Source: Combretum micranthum
Taxonomy: Eukaryota > Streptophyta > Magnoliopsida > Myrtales > Combretaceae
Assembly: GCA_024138025.1 (NCBI GenBank)
Contig: JAMXBD010001401.1
Coordinates: 124,001 to 188,000, forward strand
Length of the DNA: 64,000 nucleotides
Direction of reading: 5' to 3'
The translations under genes were made by a program, and so were the position numbers. Below are positions 22,943-34,593 of this stretch, piece by piece. The notes under the pieces were generated by a model that was not told where the DNA came from, did not search any database, and saw nothing but the letters and a program-made list of their open reading frames with translations. Position 1 is the stretch's first letter, and each line of letters opens with the position of its first letter.

Positions 22943-25900
22943 GCCCCAAGGGTACCCTAGTAGCAGTAGACAAGTTTCACTTGAATACTATTACTAGATT
23001 ACCTTCAGAGAATTACAGGTTTTCAAAACAACAGGATCTTTTAGTTGCTTGATAAGAAATGACAAATACATAAAAGAATTAAACTAGTAAATAACTTCTA
23101 TCTTAATCATAAAATATCACAGAACTATTACAAACCAAGTAGTCTTCCTGTAATACACAACTGATATATTAACTAAACTATTCTAAGAAAACATAACCAT
23201 TATTCCAAGTATAATCATAGACTTCCAGCTCCTAAGCTCTTACCGGAGCCATACTCCTGGAAGTGACTAACTAGGGTCGTAGGGTAAACCTAAAAAGACT
23301 GTTGGAGTATGAGCGAAACCACAGCTCAGTGAATAACCAGACATATCATACATCACACAAGTTATTAGCAATTCATATGTAATGCAAGCACTCAACCATA
23401 TGCACAGATACAAGCTTGGATGATCTAGAATCCAAACAGGAAAAAGATTTACGCCCTCTTTTTAAGAGTTGAAGAACCATTACTCCATGACCCACCTGCC
23501 CAGGAGAGACTAAGCTTACAGGAAAATCAACGATTTCTCGTTTTAGGGTTATCACTTTTAATATCATCAATTAAACTGACCATTTCCTGTATCCATCTTA
23601 GAAACTCCCTAAGTATTAATCATTTCAAAGTGATACTTACGGGCGGCGTTCTTCGGTGCTACTTAGTTCCCATAGAACCAACGGAACAAAGAAAACCTTG
23701 GAAGAACTAACACATTAGAACAACCAAGCATTAACAGAGAACCGAAATATTAATACGTAGCAGGCTGTCATCCTTTATATATGCAATAATGCAGTTCGTG
23801 CAATGCATGATCAGATTATTTTATTAAGTCAATAATTCTTATTCAATTTCAGAGTGACCATACATTACACACAATCATCATCATACTACTTCACAACATC
23901 AAATCATTTCATTATCACTTTTGTAAGGATAGGTTAACTATCATACAATCAGATCACAACATACTTTCAACAAAACATTCATTTGATTATCTTTGCATTA
24001 TATATTCAACTATTTACAAGCACATACAGTACAATATGACTGAATTACTCACCTGCTCATACTGACTCAATCGTAATAATCGGCTGGTAGATCTTCTAGT
24101 GTATCAAAGTCACCTATTAAGATGAATAAAGTATTCATCAATATATTATAGATTATATAACTAAATTCCTATACGTGACTAGTGTCCTAACTTGATATTT
24201 ATCAAGCTTTGGCAGTGACTAATACTAATTTGGTGTTATTCTATACTGAACTCAATATAGAAAATTATATTTATTTATTATTACTTAGTGTCGTCATGTT
24301 TCTCTTAATTTATCTCGTATAATTATTTTATTATTTTTAGAAGTCACATTACTCGAAAATTTAGCTTATTTCAATTTCCATTCTTACCTATTTTATCTAT
24401 TTAGAATAAATATTTGACTATTTATAACTTTTATTAACACTAAATATTTTTCTCTAATTCTAGGAATTTAAGATTTATCAAATATTAATCACAATATTCT
24501 AAATATTTGTATTTACTTATCTTTTTAATAAATTCTATATTAATAAATATATATATATAATATGTATTCAGTAGGTTTATTGCATATATATATATATATA
24601 TATATTCTGTTTATTTCAAAACAAGCTTTCGTTGAAGAAATATGGGTGTATGCCGACTCAAAGCCGCCGGTTTTGAAACCCAGGTACCGATGTTGATTTG
24701 GTTTTGCAAATTATTTCATATCGGTTGCACCGGCTTTGAAAGCTGTCGGCTTTCAACGTACGCCGGTCCTATGCCGCCGGTGTAGAATCCCAGATATCCA
24801 GCTTTCATTCATTTTTACGTGAAATAAATTTTACGTAGCTTCTGTTTAGTGTAAGCCATCTCTAAATCGCCGACCTATCCTTGTAAGCCGCCGGCATTGA
24901 ACGACTACACTGCCGGCTTTTAGATGGTGTTAGCACTGTTCATCATCTTCCTCGATAATCCGATTCTTATTTGTTAAATTTTCCACGTTAAAAATATTCT
25001 TAAACCATTTCTAAGTGTTTCTGTATCTTATATATAGTCATAACACAAACTTTAACACTTTTATATACATATAATCTTAGATCTCGATCTTACTAAAATA
25101 TAGCTAGGGTTTTGGATTTTTACCTCGGTTGAGTCGATCCGATGAAACTCGAAGCTTGTATTTGTGTTTATTACGTTCCTATGATTATCAGAAGTCAGGT
25201 TTAATTCTTAGATTTGAAAGAAAATCATTTGAATTACATCAACTTACCTTTGAACTCGTTTCCAAGGGTTTTTCGTATTGTTTTCCTTTTGATTTGTATT
25301 TGGATGATTTGATCTGTTTGTTTTCTATTTTTAGTTCGTTTTGGTTGCTATGTAGGAGTAGTTTCGTTGTGGAAAGTTTGGGAAATAATGAGGGTTGTTT
25401 GTTTCTTCATTAATAAACTTAATCATATATATATAGAAGGAAGAAAGAAGAAGTTGCAGCTGCGTTTTTTCCTCCGAGTTTCCTTCAATTTTTCCTTCTC
25501 ATTTGGCTACATTTGATCTGTAGTTTTCATGCCATTAATGAGAAGTCCACTTGGCATTATTTGATTGGCCTTTAGGGTGACTTTTGTTGACAAAGAGGTG
25601 CATTATTGGAGCAATTTTGACTCCTCTTCTTCTCCAAATCTTCCAAGGCAATCTTGCAGCCGAAATCCACCGAATGCATATATATATAAATATTAGCTTA
25701 ATTATTTAACTTAGTTTTCGGATGGTTTAACAAGTTATAAGGGTACAAATTAGCTAATATTTAAGAGTTTTTGTATAGAAACATGTTTATAGGAGTATAC
25801 AAAATACTTAGATTATCGAATAATATAATTTTAAGTTTTATATATACGTGATTATTTATTCGTATAATTTTATCTCCCGCGATTAAGATCTCTTAAGCTC

Positions 25901-26588
25901 ATTAGGTCAATTTTTATTTTAGGCTTCAATATTTTAAGAAAACTCGAATTAGAACAATAACATGATTCGATTATTTATTTGGAGTTCAGATCTTGAGTTA
26001 TACAATAGTTTATGTTTTCGTTGTGTATTTATAATCATAACGGTTTATCTTTTAGTTATCGTTTTCTGTTTATAAGCGTAGATAATTATTTACTTAATAT
26101 CGCTTTTGATACAGAAGCTAAACCATATATATATATATATATATATATCTTTAGTTTTAATACTTATCATAGAATCTTATTAGTAGCGTTTAATACTATC
26201 TAGGAATCTTGAATTTAGGGTTTAAATCTAAGTACAAGCTCATTGCTACTCGTTGTTCTAATCTCGAATCATTGTTGGGTTCAAAAACAATCATTTAATC
26301 TTTATATTTATATTTTTCTATTTGAATCTATTTGTATAACAAGTTTCGGGTTTGAAATTTAGATTTTCTTTTAATCATATCTTGAATTATTCATTCAAGA
26401 TACGAAATCTCGTTTTTGGTATCAACTAAGGTTAAAGAAATTCTTTGTTCAATTTCTAAATACTTTATCTAACCAAATTCTAGGTATTGATCTATTCTTA
26501 GACTTTGATTAGAATCTAAATCCATTAACTAGTTCATACAATCTATTGTAAAGTCGTATACTAATGTGGAAAATTTCCGGGGTTTACA
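22937..26588 (-). repeat. 3' LTR of Tekay-like element
   Basis: In plus orientation it runs TGTCACGCCCCAAG to GGGTTTACA, 3652 bases. It has a GC-rich cluster of GCCGCCGG/CCGGCTTTGAA words (24645-24930), followed by CACTGTTCATCATC, and TA microsatellites (24583-24605, 26127-26148). The complete copy retains two segments lost from the other LTR (about 23460-23492 and 24436-24619). Confidence 0.92.
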
Positions 26589-27196
26589 TTCTCTCCCCCC
26601 TTAAAATATGCTTTTTCCTCAAAGCTTGAGTACGTACCTGAATTCTTAAACAAATGTGAATAGTTTTTCTTGAGCTCCTCTTCTAGTTTCCATGTAATTT
26701 CTTCTGTTCGGAGATCCCATAATACTTTGACATAGTGGATTTCTTTATTCCTGAGAACTTGCACCTTCCAGTCCAATATTCTAACCGGATGCTTTTCGTA
26801 AGTCAAATTTTCCTTCAAATCAATTGGTTCCAACTCCACTATCTTATCTGGGTCCAGTACATATTTCCTTAGAACCGATACATGGAAAACATTATGTATA
26901 CCAGACAAATTGGGTGGTAATGCAAGATGGTATGCCAGGTTCCCAACTCGTTCCAATATCTCGAATGGTCCAATATATCTAAGACTTAACTTGCCTTTTG
27001 TTTGTGTACCATGAAGACTTTTGATTGGACTTATCTTTAAGTATACATGTTCTCCTTCATTAAATTCCAATTCTCTTCTCTTCAAGTTCGCCCAACTTTT
27101 TTGTCTATCTTGCGCTGCTTTCATTCTTTGCTTTATTACCGAAACCTTTTCAATAGTTTCCTGAACCAATTTAGGTCCAACCAATTCTTTGTCCAA
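26561..27196 (-). pseudogene. Gypsy integrase C-terminus and chromodomain-like region
   Basis: The 211-residue frame has the GPF/Y-type module (LSLRYIGPFEILERVG, LPPNLSGIHNVFHVSVLRKY) and then a chromodomain-like end (ILDWKVQVLRNKEIHYVKVLW and WKLEEELKKNYSHLF). Chromodomains guide integration of chromoviruses towards heterochromatin. A TGA between 27196 and 27221 separates it from the integrase core. The stop lies 28 bases inside the 3' LTR. Confidence 0.85.
26589..26604 (-). other. Polypurine tract of Tekay-like element
   Basis: Minus-strand TTAAGGGGGGAGAGAA directly precedes the TG of the 3' LTR. It fixes both the LTR boundary and the orientation. Confidence 0.8.
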
Positions 27197-27220
27197 GTTA
27201 TCCCAGAATAATGGTGACCG

Positions 27221-28327
27221 TCACTTTCTACCATATAAGGCTTCATAAGGTGGCATTCCTATGCTTGAGTAGTAATTGTTATTGTATGCAAATTCCACTA
27301 GTGGTAAATGTTGGTCCCAATTTCCTTTGAACTCCATAATACATGCTCTCAACATATCCTCCAGTGTCTGAATGGTCCTTTCTGTTTGTCCATTAGTTTG
27401 AGGACGGTAAGCTATGCTAAATTTCAATTGGGTTCCCAAAGCTTTTTGTAATCCTTGCCAAAATCTAGAAACAAACCATGGATTTCGATCTGATACTATA
27501 ATAACAGGTACACCATGCAATCTCACAATCTCCTTCAAATATATTCGTGCCAATTTTTCTAATGGATAAGTCATGTTAATTGGAAAGAAATGAGCTGATT
27601 TTATGAGTCTATCCACAATGACCCAAACAGCATCATGACCGGCATTTGTCTTAGGTAATGAGCACATAAAATCCATGGAAATTTGATCACATTTCCATTC
27701 AGGAACTAGCAATGGTTTCAACAACCCACCTGGTTTTTGGTGTTCAGCTTTTATCCTTTGACACACATCACATTTGGCAACAAATTCTGCAATATCCTTT
27801 TTCATTCCATTCCACCAATATGCACTTTTCAACTCTTGATATGTCTTTGTTTCTCCTGGGTGTATAGAATATCCAGAATAATGTGCTTCATGCATTAATT
27901 CCTTTCTTAAGTTTTCATTATGTGGCACACACAACCTTTTATTCATTCTTAATACCTCTTCTTCATCCACATGAAAATCTTTATACTTTCCTTGGGATAT
28001 TCCTTGTTTAATCTCTTGGATTTCAACATCCTCTTTCTGAGCTTCCTTAATCCGTTGAAGCAAAGTAGGTTCCAAAATTAGGTTCCCTAATTCAGCTTCC
28101 AAACCTTGCATTGAGAATTCCAAGTTTAATCTCTCAAATTCTTTGATGAGTTCTTTTTGTTCCATCAATATTGAGGCTACCTCTCCATAACTCTTTCGGC
28201 TTAATGCATCCGCCACGGCATTCACTTTGCCAGAATGGTAATTAATGGTAAGATCATAATCTTTAATCAACTCCAACCATCTTCTTTGTCTCATGTTCAA
28301 CTCTTTTTGTGTGAATATATACTTCAA
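27221..28327 (-). pseudogene. Gypsy RNase H end and integrase core
   Basis: The frame opens with the RNase H tail ([22 protein letters not shown]). It continues through the zinc-binding HHCC module ([26 protein letters not shown], residues about 145-190) to the catalytic core with [23 protein letters not shown] and the [10 protein letters not shown] glutamate region. The three acidic positions of D,D-35-E are visible. It ends EALYGRK at a TGA. It would have inserted the cDNA into chromatin. Confidence 0.9.
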
Positions 28328-28656
28328 ACTTTTGTGTCCGTATATATTTCACATTTCTGTCCATATAAATAGTGACGCCAAATCTTGAGTGCAAAAACAA
28401 TAACAGCTAATTCTAGATCATGAATGGGGTAATTCATCTCATGTGGTTTTAATTGTCTAGAAGTATATGCTATTACTTTTCCATTTTGCATTAACACATA
28501 TCCCAAACCATTTCTGGATGCATCACTGTAGACAGTATATAGATCCTTATCATTAGGCAGAACCAAGATTGGTGCTGATATTAACCTCTTCTTCAGTTCT
28601 TGGAAACTTTGTTCACGTTGATCATTCCACTCAAATTTCTCATTCTTCCTGGTCAA
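28324..28656 (-). pseudogene. Gypsy RNase H
   Basis: This is the RNase H domain after [35 protein letters not shown], the [20 protein letters not shown] segment and the [13 protein letters not shown] motif. The conserved D (YSDAS), E (DLELA) and D (YTD) are present. It is separated from RT by stops and a frameshift at 28660-28880. Confidence 0.9.
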
Positions 28657-28881
28657 TTGTGTCAGGGGTCATGCAATTTTTGAGAAATCTTTCACAAATT
28701 TCCGATAATATCCTGCCAACCCCAAGAAACTCCTAACTTCAGTAACAGTTTCAGGTCTTTTCCATTCTACAATACTTTAACTTTTGCAGGATCAACCGAT
28801 ATTCCTTCTTCAGAAATAATATGTCTAAGGAATGATATATTTCTACGCCAAAATTCACATTTAGACAATTTGGCATACATC

Positions 28882-29520
28882 TTATTGTCTCAGTATCTGT
28901 AACACACTTCTTAAGTTCTCATCATGTTGTTCTTCAATAGGCAAATATACAAGTATATCATCTATGAAAACAATTACACAGATATATAACAAAGGTCTTA
29001 AGATACGATTCATCAGATCCATGAAAACTGCAGGTGCATTAGTTAGTCCAAATGGCATGACCAAAAGTTCATAATGACCATACCTAGTTCGGAACGCAGT
29101 CTTTGGTATATCCTCTGCTTTAATTAGGATTTGATGATATCCTCACTTTAAATCAATTCGAGAAAATACCTTTGCTCCTCTCAACCGATCAAAAAGATCA
29201 TCAATTCTAGGTAAAGGATACTTGTTCTTGATAGTCAATCTGTTTAACTCTCTATAATTAATACAGAGTCTCATTGATCCATCTTTCTTCTTCACAAACA
29301 ATACTGGTGCTCCCCAAGGTGAAACACTAGGTCTGATAAATCCTTTGTCCAACAATTCTTGTAATTGCACCTTTAATTCTTTTAATTCCATAGGTGCCAT
29401 GCGATACGGAGCTTTTGATACTGGTTCTGTTCCAGGTATCAAATCAATTGAAAATTCCACTTCTCTGTGTGGGGGTAATTCTGGTAATTCGTCTGGAAAT
29501 ACATCTGAGTATTCACACAC
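28882..29520 (-). pseudogene. Gypsy reverse transcriptase
   Basis: The frame 29520-29143 starts at [18 protein letters not shown] and runs through [41 protein letters not shown] and FSRIDLK. A stop follows (TGA for a glycine- or arginine-type codon). The second frame 29064-28882 continues [17 protein letters not shown] and the catalytic FIDDILVY. Both halves match Ty3/gypsy RT closely. One stop and later damage inactivate it. Confidence 0.9.
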
Positions 29521-29523
29521 TGT

Positions 29524-30005
29524 TCAGATAGTATGAATATCCAATACTTTGGATTCAGCCTTGGTTGTTCCAAGAATACACCCGTTTGACTCCATATCTT
29601 CTTCCTTTTCCACTTCAATTGTTGTTATTTTATTCCCGACTCCTTTGAGTATCTCACCCCTATACTCTTTTCTTTCTCCTTGGCTGTTGACGAAAGATAC
29701 TATTTTGAGATGGCAATTAACTTTTGCTTTTACAGCAGTTAACCAAACCATACCCAGAATAATATCATATTTTTGCATCTCTATCATAATTAAGTCAGCA
29801 ATTGATTCTTGATTTCCAATCTTTAGTGGATAATTCTTTATCATCTCCTGTGTTACCACTAAATCTCCAGTTGGCATAGTAACTCTTAATTCTTTACTCA
29901 TGCTTTCAATTGGTAATCTTATACGCTTTGTTAAGCCGATATTTATGAAAGAATGCGTTGCTCCCGTGTCAAACAAAGCATACGCAGTCTGATCTCCTAC
30001 TTGAA
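29524..30005 (-). pseudogene. Gypsy aspartic protease
   Basis: ALFDTGATHSFIN carries the DTG active site. It is followed by YDIILGMVWLTAVKAKVNC, the second conserved motif (ILGMDWL in most relatives, here V for D). It processes the polyprotein in active elements. It lies between the zinc knuckles and RT in the usual order. Confidence 0.9.
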
Positions 30006-30114
30006 TTGATCCTATGTATCAATTATTAAATTCATGTTATTTTCAATTTATGAGGACTTCTATTACTCATTTACTTGTGATTGTGTCTAATAACTTTAGA
30101 GAAACAATGTGTAA

Positions 30115-31524
30115 CTACATAACTGCAATCAGTCCATATTCTTCAGGATCAACTTCTTCCCAAATATTTTCTTCATCTTCCTCCTCCATCTCTACATTCT
30201 CAATAGGATTTCCATACATGGTAAAAACTCTGGCCGTCATAGCCGCTTTATGGGCGTTTCCATTTTTCGATCCTGTAACTCCAATCATTCCTTTTGGCTG
30301 TGAAGATCCGGCTACTGCACTCGCTTTCTGTGGACAGTTAGTTGCTATGTGCCCAACTTTGTTACATACATAACAAGTTGCAGTTTTTCTTTTTGGACAA
30401 TTATTTGACATGTGCCCACTCTCTCCATAATAGTAACATTTATGTTGCAATTGTGGACAATCCCTTGGATAATGAAAACCCTTACATTTTCAGCATGTAA
30501 CATTATTCTTCCCCATTACTTCTCCTTTGTTCACATTGAAAGGTTTGAAGAATTTAACCTTCTTAGGCACAGAACTTGTCATAGAACCATCATATATTCT
30601 TTTCCCAAAAATAGTTCCTTTCTTGTTATACCTCTCAATTTCATACTTCCTTGCTCGTTCAATAATTCGAGCTTTTTTTATCATAGCTGCAAAGTTATCA
30701 ACTTCAAATTCAGCAAGTCTTCTCTGAAAATGAGGCTCTAGTCCAGCCATGAAAGTCTATCTCTTTAGCTCATCACTGTCCTAATAAGCATCTGGAGCAA
30801 ACTGTAACAACCGATTAAACGTATGTTCATACTCATCAATGGTCTTATTTTCTTGTGTCAAATTTATCAGGTCAGCGCTATATTTTTCTTTTAAATTGCC
30901 TGGGAAATATTCCTTTAAAAATTCTTGTCTGAATATTTCCCAAGTAACTGGTTGTGACAAACTCCTCTGTTTTGAATTCCACCATATTCTTGCTCTCAAT
31001 CTTAATAAATAAGTCTCATACGATACTTTCAGAGCTTCAGGTACTTGGAAAACATCTAGGGATCGCTCAATCTGAGCTAGCCAATCCTCAGCTTCTTCTG
31101 GCTTTCCCGGTAATCCTTCAAAATATCTGTTGCATTTAATGAATTCCGGCAACAAATTTCTTTGAGGTCGTAAAGTTGGTGGTGGTGGCAATTCCTGTTC
31201 ATATCGAGGCGGTCCTTGCACCTCTGCAGTAGATTCATTTGGGTTCACTGGTCCATTTTCCTGAAATTGAACCGGTGGAGTATGTCTTTCATTTCCTCTA
31301 GGAATTGGTGGAGGCATTGCTGGTGCCCCAGCAAGTGGTGCTACATTTGTTGCTTGAATATTTTGCAAAGCTTGCAAAATCAAGACATTTTTTTGTTGGA
31401 GACTTTGTAAAACATCCTCTAATCGGTTTTGGGATGATGCAGGAGCATTTATTGGTGGATTTCTAGAAATCCTGGCGTTTCTACTTTTATTTATTCCTCT
31501 TGGCATTCTATTAACATTAAACAT
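30115..31524 (-). pseudogene. Gypsy gag with two zinc knuckles
   Basis: From the ATG at 31524 a proline-rich N-terminus leads to the capsid domain (YFEGLPGKPEEAEDWLAQIE, ARIWWNSKQRS, EYFPGNLKEKYSADLINLTQ, IDEYEHTFNRLLQFAP). Two TAG stops at about 30747-30785 split it from MAGLEPHFQRRLAEFE, and another stop near 30490 precedes the knuckles CYYYGESGHMSNNCP and CYVCNKVGHIATNCP. The stops stand where glutamine- or arginine-type codons are expected, typical of C-to-T decay of methylated DNA. Confidence 0.9.
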
Positions 31525-31710
31525 GTTATTTAAATTAGATCATAATTCATCTTCACCAAAAGACATCAAAGTCATTCATATATATATATCACACATATAT
31601 ATACATAACCAAAATACATATGAGCTTTTCGTAGTTAGTGCATTATGTACATATCAAAAATGGCACTAACACTCTAGTCATCTAAAGATACATATGCATT
31701 ACCCTACATA

Positions 31711-34398
31711 TCATATGTATATCATCAAAAGTCTATCGATATCACCCATCATGTCATCATAAATAGATAATACATCATCACCATATAATACTAAATCAGA
31801 CTCAAGGACTAGGATAAAGACGACCCTTGCCTTTCTCTGAGGACCTAAATGAGGGTAATCATCCTCTCCCTCGAAACTGCTGTCACCAATCTCAATCATC
31901 ATGTCTCTATCTCTTGGAGGTGCCAAAGTCAAATCTATATCCATTGATAAACCAAAATTATTCCTATTTTATGAATGCCAAAATAGATTTTTATTGATAA
32001 ATATTACGAATTTGGCATTAATAATATTAATTTATGTTTTCAGGCCTTTAAAGGAGTTATTTTATGAAAAGAAAGCAAAACTGGTCAAAAATGCAAAGTA
32101 TGGATCAAAAAGTGGTTAACACAACAAAAACAAGCCATGTCTATCAACCATGTCAAGGAAAAGAAGAATCGAGTCCTAAATCTCAAGTTTTGGAAGGACA
32201 AGCTCAGTGACATGACTTGTCACAAAGCTTGTCAAACTGGAAATTTTATCTTCCAAAGACACGACCATGACATGGCTTGTCGCTGGGCATGTCGTTTTGA
32301 AGATTTAAAATAGAAAGTTACACGACTAAGGGACAAGCCATATCCCAAGTCGCGTCAATGAAGAAAGGAAGACCACAGAAAGTTACACAACTAAGGGACA
32401 AGCCATGTCCCTAGTCGTCCCTAGTCGTGTCAATTCCACAATGAAGAAAACAGCCAGACATGCTCAAGTGACACGACTTGTCTCTAAAACGGCTTGTTTA
32501 ATGAATAGTAACCCCCTATTTATTAAAATAACGTTCATTGGACATTAAAGAGGGGTGTTACTTTGGAAAGCCAAAAGACCCATAACTCCCGTAACTCCCG
32601 TAAGTTTCAAATTCCTCCATAATGAGCTTTCAATTTCATTTATGTGAAATCCATTATAAATTGAAGATGGAGGAAGAATCAACAGTAGCAAAGAAGAAAG
32701 AGAGAGCACATATAGAATTCATACGAAAGTTTTTTAGAGTTTCAACAAGTCAATATTATCTTGGATTGAAGATCCACAATTTTGAGCTTCATTTTCTCAG
32801 GTGATATCATGAATTCTAGTTTGTTTCTAGAATTTCATGTATTCTTGTTAATTACTATGGAAGAGTAATTTTTCAGATCCGGGTTTTATTGAACTCTAAT
32901 ATTATTTTATGATGAAGATTTGGGTTTAATAAAATATTGATGTTCTTTTGTTCAATTGCATGTTTCTTAACTGTTTCTTAAATTTGTATATCCGGAATGC
33001 AAATTTATGTCTAATTTTCATTTAAGCTAATTGAAAGATTACTTTCATGAATTGATCTATGCAATTGATGAGATTCGTTTGTAATTCTAGACATAGAATA
33101 GCAAGATTTTTTTGTGACTATTGTAATTTCAACGAGTTTATGTTCTTAATGCAGGCTTAAGTTGCTATTGATTGAGGAGAAATCCTAACTGATTAACTTA
33201 GGTTTAGAAAAATTGATAGATTCGAAAGAATTATCATTTTGCTTGAGAAACTCAACAACTTAAGAACTAAATCAAATCTATAAATTCCAAGGATTCACAT
33301 GATAAATTAGATGAAGATAAAACCTGGATCGTTTGTGTTAATTGAATCTTGCTTGTTATTAGTGCTAGTGTATTTGTTTCTCATAGTAAATTAAATATAG
33401 TTAGCGGTATATTAGTAATAGGAAATCATCAAAATTGTCGGGTACATAGTAGAGAAATGGTAATACTAGTACTTGATATCCAGATCCTAGAGGATGACAC
33501 CCGTATTAATTCTATTCTGCAATTGATAGGTACACTGCCTATTGCCTTTATAGTGAATTAAGAATGGGCCTTTATAAATTTAAAACTACGCTTGAAGGCA
33601 ACTATCATCCATCATCCTAATACCTCTGGGTGCAGGCCTCAACTCACTCTCAGCACTAGGTGGTGTATCTCTCTCAATCCACCCTCTATGTGCTGTCCCG
33701 ATCCATCTAGCATAATTAAAATCAGAGACATACTTTTCTGCCTCAATCCTTCGTCTCTTTCCTTCTCTTTCATCCAACAACTCCGTTGTTATATTTCTTT
33801 TATGAACAGTAGTCTGAACTGACTATTGCACTACTCTATGCTGCACAGAAGTAGGACGCTGGAACTCACCTGCTATCTCAGGTATAATAGGAGGTTTCCT
33901 CATCAAAATGAGTTTGGAATAGTTACATCTGCTAACCTGTGCAAGCATCTGATCATCATCATAAGCTGCATCGCCTCTCACCCGGTTATGATCCTGTCTA
34001 ACGTCATGAGCACAAACTGCTCCTCTCCCAATAGATACCCAGACTCTAAAATCCGGAGGATCTGGTCTCACAGATCTGGATGAGATTATGAATGCTATAT
34101 TATCAATTTCCAGGCCACCTCCCTTCTGTACTACCAATCTCTCAAATCTATAGAGCGTCTCTACAGCTGATCCATTATTTGGAAAAGCCCGCTCCATCAG
34201 AAATAACCATCCTTTAAACAAAGGCTGTAATCTTCTCTTCCAGGTGCTGAGGACCTCTTCTAAGGTTTTGGTAATCCCACATAAATACAAGTCCTCTACC
34301 AAGACTCGCAATCTACGCCCGTAATCTGTTAGGGTCTCTTCTTCCTGCATATTAAATATCTCCCATCTAATATGACATGTAGCAGGATTAGTCTGCAC
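31711..34398 (-). pseudogene. Unrecognised extra ORF upstream of gag in the Tekay-like element, split by a solo LTR
   Basis: Three minus-strand frames belong together: 34398-33823 (191 residues), 33780-33586 and 31944-31711. The first two share a reading frame separated only by an amber codon. The last two are separated exactly by the solo LTR 31945-33607, and removing it with one TCCAT copy keeps the frame. The total is roughly 330 residues. I see a basic, tryptophan-containing part (LSTWKRRLQPLFKGW), then KRRRIEAEKYVSDFNYARW, and an acidic, aspartate-rich C-terminus. No zinc knuckle, protease or RT motif is visible. There is no ATG at the 5' end; a TTGTGTGCAG acceptor-like site stands there. 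Function unknown; it could be a captured host fragment or an accessory ORF. Confidence 0.5.
31945..33607 (+). mobile_element. Solo LTR (Tat-like gypsy type)
   Basis: 1663 bases, TGATAAACCAAAATTATTCC to GGCAACTATCA, with perfect TCCAT duplications (31940-31944 and 33608-33612). No internal domain or partner LTR exists. The start and the GATAGGTACACTGCCTATTG word near its end match the pattern of the solo LTR at 9292-10822 (there on the minus strand). It contains a cluster of GACAAGCCATGTCC/CGACTTGTC words and a roughly 60-base tandem duplication (about 32317-32440). Confidence 0.8.
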
Positions 34399-34572
34399 AC
34401 AACAAAATTTGCATGATTAATAATAATCACACATATTTTATCCCTAATTGTGCAATATAACTCTACCCCTAATTACCCAACTATTACTAAAGGGTGCTAA
34501 TTAAATCTAAACTTACTACATTCACTAAATGCAATTCGTTCACATATTTATCTTTCTTATACTAGCAACCAG

Positions 34573-34584
34573 GCTCTGATACCA
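34573..34584 (-). other. Primer binding site (initiator Met tRNA), Tekay-like element
   Basis: Minus-strand TGGTATCAGAGC lies nine bases after the end of the 5' LTR at 34594. It is a perfect match to the plant initiator methionine tRNA primer site. Confidence 0.85.
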
Positions 34585-34593
34585 ACTAAATTC

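Noticed and set aside
24583..24605. TA microsatellites (also about 10712-10728, 26127-26148, 31575-31605)
   Set aside because: Ordinary dinucleotide repeats of AT-rich plant DNA and LTRs; not informative alone.
25129..25413. 94-codon ORF in the Tekay LTR (and its counterpart at 36570-37018)
   Set aside because: It lies inside an LTR, is not conserved in frame between the two LTR copies and has no recognisable motif.
31711..34398. Reading the extra ORF as a normal host gene
   Set aside because: It lies entirely between the primer site and gag of a bounded retroelement, in sense, so it belongs to the element unless shown otherwise.
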